Position numbers and translations under genes: made by a program | Part shown: piece by piece, positions 1-5,834 of the stretch | Layout: every line of letters begins with the position of its first letter | Numbering within the stretch: the first letter of the stretch is position 1 | The notes under the pieces: generated by a model | Seen by the model: the letters and a program-made list of their open reading frames with translations, nothing else | What the model was told of the DNA's origin: nothing | Database searches by the model: none | Origin: an uncultured Pirellulales bacterium | GTDB taxonomy: Bacteria > Planctomycetota > Planctomycetia > Pirellulales > Lacipirellulaceae | DNA: 10,877 nt | Assembly (NCBI GenBank): GCA_947258835.1 | Contig: CAMYJY010000042.1 | Span: 1 to 10,877 of the forward strand | Direction: 5' to 3'

Positions 1-2
1 TA

Positions 3-155
3 AAAATCACGCCTCTTGGTCACGGCATTCTCATCGAACCTATCGAAAAAGACTTCTCCAACCTGCTCTCAGCCTTGGAGTTATTTACAGCAGATTTTAT
101 GCAGGAGGGCCGGAATCAGCCGACAGAGCAAAAACGTGAGGATGTGTTTGCATGA
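3..155 (+). CDS. vapB: VapB-type antitoxin, C-terminal part (5' end outside window)
   Basis: The frame beginning at base 3 is open to a TGA at 153-155 and gives about 50 residues ending in QKREDVFA, the kind of tail seen on VapB/AbrB-type antitoxins (REE/DxF ending). It starts with KITPLGHGILIEP, which fits the second half of a swapped-hairpin AbrB DNA-binding domain. The helical stretch after it would wrap around the toxin. The last codons overlap the vapC start as ATGA, the usual antitoxin-toxin arrangement, which supports both calls. The family role is to neutralise VapC and repress the shared operon. The N-terminus, promoter and operator lie upstream of the window, so DNA-binding residues cannot be checked. 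The start codon is not visible, so this is a partial gene. Confidence 0.8.
   Translation, partial: KITPLGHGILIEPIEKDFSNLLSALELFTADFMQEGRNQPTEQKREDVFA
138..142 (+). promoter_or_regulatory. Ribosome binding site of vapC
   Basis: GAGGA lies 9 nt upstream of the vapC ATG at 152, inside the last codons of vapB. Together with the ATGA overlap it indicates translational coupling and fixes the start. It is one of only two clear Shine-Dalgarno sequences in the window. Confidence 0.6.
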
Positions 156-553
156 AGTATTTGCTCGACACGAACATTTGTATTTACATCATCAAACGCA
201 AACCCGAAAAAGTCTTACGAAAGTTTGCCGCATTGACTCCCGGTGATGTTTGTATCTCAGCAATTACGTTGTATGAACTCTCCTACGGTGCCTATAAGAG
301 CCAAGCGATAGAAAAAAACATCGCAGCCATTCAACAATTTTCTTCTCCCCTGGAGCTGCTTCCGTTTGACGCGCAGGATTCGGGTGTTTGCGGTCAGATC
401 AGAGCATCGCTGGAAAAATCCGGACAAGTTATCGGACCGCTTGATTTACAAATTGCCGCTCAAGCCATTGCGAAAGGACTTACGCTCGTCACGAATAACA
501 TCCGGGAGTTCCAGCGAGTACCGAATATTCAGTTGGAAAACTGGAATGAATAA
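152..553 (+). CDS. vapC: VapC-type PIN-domain ribonuclease toxin
   Basis: A 133-residue protein, the usual size of a single PIN domain. It opens with MKYLLDTNICIYIIK, carrying the first catalytic aspartate (D6). E42 lies in ITLYELSYGA and D98 in IGPLDLQIAAQA, which together form the Mg2+-binding acidic cluster. The C-terminal TNNIREFQRVPNIQLENW is typical of the tRNA-fMet/VapC subgroup. PIN toxins of type II systems cut RNA, often initiator tRNA, and stop translation when the antitoxin is degraded. The target here is not shown by the sequence. The gene follows vapB with an ATGA overlap and a GAGGA ribosome site. Its base composition is clearly poorer in G+C than the genes to the right, which fits recent acquisition, as is common for these modules. 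It looks intact. Confidence 0.93.
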   Translation: MKYLLDTNICIYIIKRKPEKVLRKFAALTPGDVCISAITLYELSYGAYKSQAIEKNIAAIQQFSSPLELLPFDAQDSGVCGQIRASLEKSGQVIGPLDLQIAAQAIAKGLTLVTNNIREFQRVPNIQLENWNE

Positions 554-571
554 CACTGCACTTCGCAAAAG

Positions 572-1108
572 CTACGCGTCCTGAGAAGGCTGATAGTTCA
601 CGATATCGTCCACGGAAATATCCCACCGCCAATGGTCCATCCAGTGCCTGATGGTGGACTCGGAGACGCGGTGGTGCGCCCGGCTCATCTCCGCCAGTTT
701 CTTGGCCCAGCCGTGCAGGATGGGACGGGTCAGGGGCTGGTATTTGAGCAGCACGCGAATCTCTTGCCACCACTCGGAGTCCGGTTCGCGAAGTTCGACG
801 CGGTAGCCGCTGTCGATGGCGAAGCGGGCGTACTGTTGCGATTCCAAATTGACGCTGTTGCCGCGATCCACCACCACGGGTGACCGACCAGCCAGAATTG
901 CCTGCTGGAAACGCTCAAAATTCCACTGGCGAGCCAGGGGCAATAATTCTTTTTTAAAATCGTACTGCCGGGGGTCGGTGCCCACGTGCGTGTGAAAGTA
1001 GGCGTCCGTTTCGCAGATCACGCCTTCCTCGCCAGCCAGCTGGCGTGCCGTATGGCTCTTCCCACAACACGGCAACCCCCGCATCAGGTACACAATGTTT
1101 TCTCCCAT
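572..1108 (-). CDS. P-loop kinase, N4BP2-like / polynucleotide-kinase-like ATPase
   Basis: 178 residues. A Walker A loop GLPCCGKS sits at residues 11-18, followed by ETDAYF (33-38), where the N4BP2-like family has the STDxYF metal/substrate motif. A hydrophobic strand with VVVDRGN (78-84) replaces the family's IVDNTN. REPDSEWW and the later basic helices match the lid region. Such small kinases resemble the kinase half of polynucleotide kinase and phosphorylate nucleic-acid ends or small molecules; the substrate here is unknown. The frame is open further upstream to a TTG at 1132, but the ATG at 1108 has a GAGGA 7 nt before it and leaves the P-loop close to the N-terminus as usual. It converges on vapC, with 18 nt between stop codons. 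A link to the toxin (RNA repair) is tempting but unproven. Confidence 0.8.
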   Translation of the reverse strand: MGENIVYLMRGLPCCGKSHTARQLAGEEGVICETDAYFHTHVGTDPRQYDFKKELLPLARQWNFERFQQAILAGRSPVVVDRGNSVNLESQQYARFAIDSGYRVELREPDSEWWQEIRVLLKYQPLTRPILHGWAKKLAEMSRAHHRVSESTIRHWMDHWRWDISVDDIVNYQPSQDA

Positions 1109-1115
1109 CTCTCGA

Positions 1116-1120
1116 TCCTC
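1116..1120 (-). promoter_or_regulatory. Ribosome binding site deciding the kinase start
   Basis: On the minus strand GAGGA is followed by 7 nt and the ATG at 1108. No comparable site precedes the alternative TTG at 1132, so the shorter start is preferred. Confidence 0.55.
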
Positions 1121-1153
1121 TGCAGGTGGCAAAGACCTTCACCGTGTGTAACA

Positions 1154-1168
1154 CCTGGAATTCCCAGG
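1154..1168. repeat. Small hairpin upstream of the kinase gene
   Basis: A 5-bp stem CCTGG/CCAGG with loop AATTC lies in the divergent spacer between the kinase and the flavoprotein gene. It could be part of an operator or mean nothing; no further support was found. Confidence 0.25.
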
Positions 1169-1198
1169 CACTAGTACGCCAGCGTCAAATGACTATAA

Positions 1199-1214
1199 CG
1201 AGGCCCGGGCCTCG
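1199..1214. repeat. Perfect 16-bp palindrome in divergent spacer
   Basis: CGAGGCCCGGGCCTCG reads identically on both strands. It sits in the 248-bp spacer between two divergent genes (kinase leftward, flavoprotein rightward), 90 nt from the kinase start and 142 nt from the flavoprotein start. A dimeric repressor site is possible. The sequence is very GC-rich, so a stable cruciform or hairpin is the other reading. No run of T follows on either strand, so it is not a standard terminator. Confidence 0.4.
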
Positions 1215-1356
1215 AACCAATGCGAGCTGCCGCTCGGAAGACGTTTGCCCGCTCCCGTTGGTCGCTAAATTTGACGCAAATACAACAAGTTTGGCCGCAT
1301 AAGCAGACTACAGGCGGAACCTGCTACGAGAACTAGACCACAACAACCGACACCAC

Positions 1357-2604
1357 ATGCCAGCTGCTGCAACTTGGGATCTGATTATCATTGGCGGCGG
1401 TGCCGCCGGCTTGTGGGCGGCTGGCACGGCTGCCCAGCGGGGCCGCCGCGTCCTGGTGCTAGAAAAAAACAACAAGGCAGGCGTGAAAATTCTGATTTCC
1501 GGGGGTACGCGCTGCAATCTGACCCACCACTGTGAAGTCCCGGGAATTCTAGCGGCCTTTGCCGGCTCCCAGGGCAGGTTCCTGAAACCGGCCGTGCATC
1601 AGCTGCCCCCCGCCGCCGTGCGGGCAGAACTTGGGCGGGAGGGCCTGGCCACCAAAGTCGAACCGTCCGGCAAGGTCTTTCCCAGCAGTGATCGGGCTCT
1701 GGATGTCCGCGACGCCTTGGTGCGACGGCTCACCACCGCCGGCGCGCAGCTCCGCTGCGGTGTCGCGGTGCAAGATCTCCGCAGAAGCGAAAATGACACC
1801 TGGAGAGTCCTGCTGACGGACGCTGAAATATCTGCCAAAAAAGTGCTGCTCTGCTGTGGCGGCCTGTCTTACCGTCAATGCGGCACCACCGGCGATGGCT
1901 ATGCCTGGGCTCGGCAGGCCGGACACACGCTGGTGGCAACCGCCCCCGCCCTCACGCCCCTGGTCAGCCCCGCCTCTTGGGTGCACCGTCTCACGGGGGT
2001 GACCTTGGACGATGTGACAGCAAAAATTTCCACGGGTAGCAAGTCACCCAAAGATCCTCGCCTGGAAAGCCGCGGTGGTTTTTTATGGACCCATTTTGGG
2101 TGTTCGGGCCCTGTCCCCATGAATGTCTCGCGCTATGTATCCGTCCTCGACCAGCCCCAGCAGGCCAGTCTGCAACTGGACCTGCTACCCCATCGATCCA
2201 GTTCCGAACTGCAAGCGTGTTTTGACCCTGCCCGTCAGGGACGACGTCAAGTTGCCAAGGTCGTACAAACCTTAGTTCCCCGCAGTCTGGCCAATTGCCT
2301 GTTGGAGCGGGCGGAAGTGGCGGAGGGAACGACGTTGGCGGAACTGACCAACCGGGGCCGCCGCTCGCTGCTGGCAGACTTAAAACAATTGTCGATCCCG
2401 CTCAGCGGCACGCGCGGTTATGCCAAGGCAGAGGTCACGCGGGGAGGTGTGGAGAAAAAGGAAATCAACCCCCACACTTTGGAAAGCCGCGTGGCCCCGG
2501 GACTCTTCCTCGCCGGCGAGATCATCGACCTGGATGGTCCCATCGGGGGCTACAATTTCCAAGCCGCTTTCAGCACGGGCCACACCGCGGCCCTGCATGT
2601 GTAG
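1357..2604 (+). CDS. BaiN/HI0933-family NAD(P)/FAD-dependent oxidoreductase
   Basis: 415 residues, full length for the family. The N-terminal Rossmann fold has IIIGGGAAGLWAAG (GGGAAG at 13-18) with the ribose-binding acidic residue E36 at the end of the second strand. It is followed by the family signature KILISGGTRCNLTH (44-57). CCGGLSYRQCGTTGDGY in the middle is the second FAD-contact segment. The C-terminus carries GGVEKKEINPHTLES and GEIIDLDGPIGGYNFQAAFS, diagnostic of HI0933-like flavoproteins. Family members are annotated as aminoacetone oxidase or as BaiN-like, but the physiological substrate is generally unknown and I do not infer one. It is cytosolic, with no signal peptide. The ATG has no Shine-Dalgarno sequence. 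The gene stands alone, followed by a long gene-free stretch. Confidence 0.92.
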   Translation: MPAAATWDLIIIGGGAAGLWAAGTAAQRGRRVLVLEKNNKAGVKILISGGTRCNLTHHCEVPGILAAFAGSQGRFLKPAVHQLPPAAVRAELGREGLATKVEPSGKVFPSSDRALDVRDALVRRLTTAGAQLRCGVAVQDLRRSENDTWRVLLTDAEISAKKVLLCCGGLSYRQCGTTGDGYAWARQAGHTLVATAPALTPLVSPASWVHRLTGVTLDDVTAKISTGSKSPKDPRLESRGGFLWTHFGCSGPVPMNVSRYVSVLDQPQQASLQLDLLPHRSSSELQACFDPARQGRRQVAKVVQTLVPRSLANCLLERAEVAEGTTLAELTNRGRRSLLADLKQLSIPLSGTRGYAKAEVTRGGVEKKEINPHTLESRVAPGLFLAGEIIDLDGPIGGYNFQAAFSTGHTAALHV

Positions 2605-2766
2605 GCTGGGGCGTGGTGTAAAAAGCGGAGCAGTAATAAGGTGGGGCTGCTAATAATTCGGTATTGCCGCGTTGGCGAGCGTGCGCAACTTTTTTCTCTG
2701 AAGAGGTTGTGACTTGCAGTCGGACATGTGCTTGGTTATCAGAGGTTCTGCCGTAAACTAAAACAT

Positions 2767-2786
2767 CTACCGTCTGAAGCCGGTAG
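2767..2786. repeat. Hairpin CTACCG...CGGTAG
   Basis: A 6-bp perfect stem (2767-2772 with 2781-2786) around an 8-nt loop TCTGAAGC. It lies 160 nt after the flavoprotein stop with no T-run behind it. It could be the end of an old IS200/IS605-type element or a chance structure. Confidence 0.3.
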
Positions 2787-2869
2787 GATTGGAATTTCTT
2801 GAGCTCCCGACTGAACCCTGCGCTCACTTGGGTGGCACCGATTTTAGTGGCAGTATTGGGGAGGTTCCA

Positions 2870-2939
2870 GTCATTCCCGCGCAGGCGGGAATCCAGTAGC
2901 AATGCCAGTGATCTAGATTCCCGCTTGCGCGGGAATGAC
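2870..2939. repeat. REPIN: two inverted REP-like hairpins
   Basis: Two 27-bp arms, 2870-2896 and 2913-2939, are inverted copies matching at 25 of 27 positions, separated by 16 bp. Each arm is itself a hairpin with an 8-bp stem ATTCCCGC/GCGGGAAT and a 4-nt loop (GCAG at 2881-2884, TTGC at 2925-2928). This is the architecture of a REP doublet (REPIN/BIME). The GTCATTCCCGC...GCGGGAATCCAG core is a type widespread in bacterial intergenic DNA. Beyond the arms TTCCAGTC (2865-2872) pairs with GACTGGAA (2950-2957), extending the palindrome. REPINs are moved by RAYT tyrosine transposases in trans; no such gene is in this window. Confidence 0.85.
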
Positions 2940-3093
2940 GTAGGAGTGCGACTGGAATCGAGCAGAGAGCCTGGTGCAAACTTGCTCCTTTTCTTCTTCT
3001 GGGAGAAAAATCGTTACCAGCGTTGGGTGCCACCCGGCCCCAGCCCACTGGGCGGCACGCACCTCTACATCAAATATCTCACATCTCACATGG

Positions 3094-4155
3094 CTACAAT
3101 AGTCCCGCAAGGACGGCTAAAAAGGCGTCGATCTGCTCGTCGGTGCCAACGGTGATGCGGAGCCCGTCATCCCAGTCGGGATAGTTCATATAGCGAACCA
3201 GAATGCCCTGCTGCTTGAGTGCCTGGTACAACCCCTCCGATTCATGCTCCGGATGCTGACACCAAATAAAATTGGCCTGCGAAGGCACACACTGAAATCC
3301 CAGCTGCTGCAATTGCTCGTACAAACGTGCCCGCGTGGCCAGCAGGATGCTCCGCGTCTGCTCAAACCACTGCCGATCCTCCAGTGCCGCAGTTGCCCCC
3401 GCAATCGACAACGCGTCGCAGTTGTACGAATCTTTCACCTTGGCCAATTCACGCACAATCTGCGGCTGCGCCACCAAAAAACCAAACCGCAGACCCGCCA
3501 GCGCGTAGGATTTGCTCAGCGTCCGCGAGACCACGACCTTTTCGTCCTGGGCTACCAAGGCCAAACAATTGGTTTCCGCAAAATCGGCATACGCCTCGTC
3601 GACCACCAGCGGGCAGGGCAGGGCGATCGCCAAGGCGGCTACCTCCGCGGGCGGAATCACGGTGCCCGACGGACTGTTGGGATTGGCCAAATAGGTCAAA
3701 CGCAACCTCTCCTGCCGCCTGGAAAAACCCGGCCCCAGGGACCAGTCTGCTTGAAAATTAACCACATCACACTCGGCCCCCTGGATGGCCGCCAAAGTGC
3801 GGTAGAGCACATAACTCGGATTGGCAAACCGGACCACGTCTCCGGCAGCCACAAAGGCCCGCGTCAGAATTGTGAGGATATCGTCACTGCCATTGCCACA
3901 GAGAATCCAGTCCGCATCGATTTCGGGCAGCTCCTCGCGCAGCAGCTCGGCCGCCCGCACGCGAAATGCCAGCGCCGTGGGATCCGGATATTTTTGTAAC
4001 CCCTGCTGGCAAGCGTCGCCAATCGCAGCCTGCACTCCAGGAGAACAAGGAAACGGATTTTCGTTGGTGTTGAGCTTGATCAGCTTCTGATCCCGTGGCT
4101 GTTCACCCGGGACGTAGCCGGTCATGGCAGTGATTTGAGGACGCAAGTAGGACAT
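3094..4155 (-). CDS. hisC: Histidinol-phosphate aminotransferase
   Basis: 353 residues, a fold-type I PLP enzyme of normal HisC length. It converts imidazole-acetol phosphate plus glutamate to L-histidinol phosphate in histidine synthesis, in the cytosol as a dimer. KLNTNENPF near residue 30, GNGSDD (87-92, phosphate/PLP loop), NPNSPSGT (158-165), DEAYADF (186-192, aspartate binding the pyridine nitrogen) and SRTLSKSYALAGLRFG (210-225) with Schiff-base lysine K215 are all present in order. The C-terminus ends with YPDWDDGLRITVGT, where the arginine contacts the substrate carboxylate or phosphate. The ATG at 4155 is chosen over a TTG two codons upstream; neither has a ribosome site. It follows hisD by 32 nt on the same strand, so the two are probably co-transcribed. 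Confidence 0.95.
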   Translation of the reverse strand: MSYLRPQITAMTGYVPGEQPRDQKLIKLNTNENPFPCSPGVQAAIGDACQQGLQKYPDPTALAFRVRAAELLREELPEIDADWILCGNGSDDILTILTRAFVAAGDVVRFANPSYVLYRTLAAIQGAECDVVNFQADWSLGPGFSRRQERLRLTYLANPNSPSGTVIPPAEVAALAIALPCPLVVDEAYADFAETNCLALVAQDEKVVVSRTLSKSYALAGLRFGFLVAQPQIVRELAKVKDSYNCDALSIAGATAALEDRQWFEQTRSILLATRARLYEQLQQLGFQCVPSQANFIWCQHPEHESEGLYQALKQQGILVRYMNYPDWDDGLRITVGTDEQIDAFLAVLAGLL

Positions 4156-4187
4156 GGACAACCGCAGCGGCTGGAGAGTGGTGCAAA

Positions 4188-5540
4188 TTAATTTCGCCGT
4201 TTCCGCACCGTGGCGGCGTGGGCCGTGAGCCCTTCGATGTGGGCCATGCTGATGGCATCGTCCGCCACGTGCTCCAAACCGGCCTGTGAAAAATGGATCA
4301 CACTGCCACTGCGGAGGAAATCGTTGGAACAGAGGCCTCCGGCATACCGGGCCGTGGCCCCCGTGGGCAGCACGTGCGAAGGCCCCGCTACATAATCCCC
4401 CAGGGCCACGGGGCTAAAGGGCCCCACAAAAATAGCCCCCGCATGCTGGATCGAGGCCAGCAAGTCCTCGGCGTCTTCGCAGGCCAGATGCAGGTGCTCT
4501 GTGGCCAGCTGATTGGCCACTTCCGCCGCTGCGTCACGATCCTGCACCAGCACCAAAGCCCCAAAAGACTCCAGCGATTGCCGGGCCAAATCCCCACGCT
4601 CCAGTTCGCTCAACTGGCGATTCAGTTCTTGCGTCACCTGATCGAGTAATGGTTCATGCCAGGTAACCAGCACACTAGAGCCCGGGGCATGTTCGGCCTG
4701 GGCAATCAAATCGGCCGCTGCCCAGGCCGGGTTGGTCGTCTCATCGGCAATCACGATCACCTCGCTGGGACCGGCAATGGAGTCGATGTCCACCGCTCCA
4801 TAAACCAGCTTTTTAGCCAAGGCCACAAACAAGTTGCCCGGACCCACAATCTTGTCGACCGCGGGTAGGCCGTCCACACCGTAAGCCAAAGCCGCCACCC
4901 CTTGGGCCCCACCAACGCGATAGACTTCACGAATTCCCAACTCGTGACAGGTAGCCAACAAATCTTGGTTGTAAGAACCAAACTCCGTAGGCGGCGCTAT
5001 CACGGCCAGCTCCCGCACCCCCGCGGCTTGGGCGGGGACCGCCGTCATCAGAACCGTCGAGGGGTAGGCGGCCGCCCCGCCGGGCACGCAAATACCGACA
5101 CGTTCTAGCGGCAGGTAACGCTGCGTGAGATAACCACCGCACGGAATATCAATCGTCACATCACTCTGCAGAATGGCCGTTTGAAAACGGAGCAAGTTGT
5201 CGCGGATACGTTGCACCAGGGCCAGAAAATCCGGCGAGGCATCGGCATGCGCATCGGCCAACTCCGAGGTGGTCACGCGGAGGGTTTCCCGAGCCAACTC
5301 CACCCCATCCAACTTGGCCGTATAGTCGAGCACCGCCTCCAGGCCCCGCTGGCGGACGTCACCGCAGATACGTTCCACGGCCTGCTGGGGCGCGAGCGAC
5401 TCACCAAAGACCTCCCGGGTCTTCTGTTGTCCGGCCTCGCTGACCACGTCGCCTGCCGGGGAAAGTTTGAGGCGGAGGGCAGCCAGCTGCTCTGCCGCGT
5501 CAGGCAGGCCCATATCAATACGTCGCAGAGTCAGAGACAT
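4188..5540 (-). CDS. hisD: Histidinol dehydrogenase
   Basis: 450 residues, typical of HisD. It oxidises L-histidinol to L-histidine in two NAD+-dependent steps, the last reactions of the pathway, as a zinc-dependent cytosolic homodimer. Visible signatures are ERVGICVPGGAAAYPST (146-162), VGGAQGVAALAYG (209-221), DKIVGPGN (229-236), DSIAGPSEV (253-261), QAEH (281-284, zinc ligands Q281 and H284), TEHLHL with the catalytic pair E348-H349, GDYVAGPSHVLPT with zinc ligand D382, and EGLTAHAATVR with H441. All residues needed for activity by family comparison are there. The N-terminal ~45 residues are poorly conserved, as is common. The ATG at 5540 has no Shine-Dalgarno sequence. First gene of a hisD-hisC unit, divergent from the zinc-ribbon/STN protein gene; the other his genes are not nearby. 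Confidence 0.97.
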   Translation of the reverse strand: MSLTLRRIDMGLPDAAEQLAALRLKLSPAGDVVSEAGQQKTREVFGESLAPQQAVERICGDVRQRGLEAVLDYTAKLDGVELARETLRVTTSELADAHADASPDFLALVQRIRDNLLRFQTAILQSDVTIDIPCGGYLTQRYLPLERVGICVPGGAAAYPSTVLMTAVPAQAAGVRELAVIAPPTEFGSYNQDLLATCHELGIREVYRVGGAQGVAALAYGVDGLPAVDKIVGPGNLFVALAKKLVYGAVDIDSIAGPSEVIVIADETTNPAWAAADLIAQAEHAPGSSVLVTWHEPLLDQVTQELNRQLSELERGDLARQSLESFGALVLVQDRDAAAEVANQLATEHLHLACEDAEDLLASIQHAGAIFVGPFSPVALGDYVAGPSHVLPTGATARYAGGLCSNDFLRSGSVIHFSQAGLEHVADDAISMAHIEGLTAHAATVRKRRN

Positions 5541-5784
5541 GTCTTATCGTGGGTACGGGTGCTAGCGGATGGCGCGAGATCCCCCCGCTCCCTGTCGGCA
5601 ACGCTGAGCCAGCCAACGCCAGGCTGAGGCCAGTTCGGCGAGACTATCTAACAGCTAAACTATCGATCTACAGAGCCTCTGGTCGGGCAGTTAGGATGGG
5701 GGTATCGCGTTCACCGCACCGCAGGGGCCCCAACCGGCTGTTGGAGCCCGGATGTGGGAGCAGAGCATGATTTTCACGCCCGTG

Positions 5785-5794
5785 TATAAATAAT
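5785..5794 (+). promoter_or_regulatory. Possible -10 region before the zinc-ribbon/STN gene
   Basis: TATAAATAAT stands out as an AT-rich patch in the otherwise GC-rich 294-bp spacer between hisD and the gene at 5835, about 40 nt before its ATG. No convincing -35 box lies at the right distance, so this is only a candidate. Nothing else recognisable (no RNA gene, no terminator) is seen in the spacer 5541-5834. Confidence 0.25.
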
Positions 5795-5834
5795 AAGCGG
5801 TAAACACTCAAATCACAAGCAACCGCCCCCCGTC

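Larger units (their letters stand above)
2605..3093. other. Gene-free region carrying a REPIN and hairpins
   Basis: 489 bp between the stop codons of the convergent flavoprotein and hisC genes. I see no frame with family resemblance; the open frames across it are produced by the repeats. It holds a small hairpin (2767-2786), a REPIN (2870-2939) with an outer stem, an inverted 10-mer GGGTGGCACC (2830-2839 and reversed at 3026-3035), and a tandem heptamer ATCTCAC (3076-3089) just after the hisC stop. No clear intrinsic terminator was found. Decayed mobile DNA is the likeliest content, but no transposase remnant could be recognised. Confidence 0.5.

Noticed and set aside
1109..1132. Eight-residue longer kinase start at TTG 1132
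   Set aside because: The ATG at 1108 has a good ribosome site and the P-loop is normally near the N-terminus.
1199..1220. T-arm of a tRNA suggested by GGTTCGAGG on the minus strand
   Set aside because: No acceptor, D or anticodon arms can be built around it; the match is explained by the palindrome.
2570..2902. Minus-strand open frame beginning MLLDSRLRGND
   Set aside because: The N-terminus is the translation of a REP arm, a classic false protein; the rest shows no homology.
3244..3999. 251-codon plus-strand open frame opposite hisC
   Set aside because: Lies wholly antisense to a clear hisC with all motifs; the product is a low-complexity Arg/Gln/Gly-rich sequence with no family resemblance.
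5541..5834. tRNA, riboswitch or attenuator before hisD
   Set aside because: No cloverleaf, His-codon-rich leader peptide or terminator/antiterminator pair could be found in this spacer.
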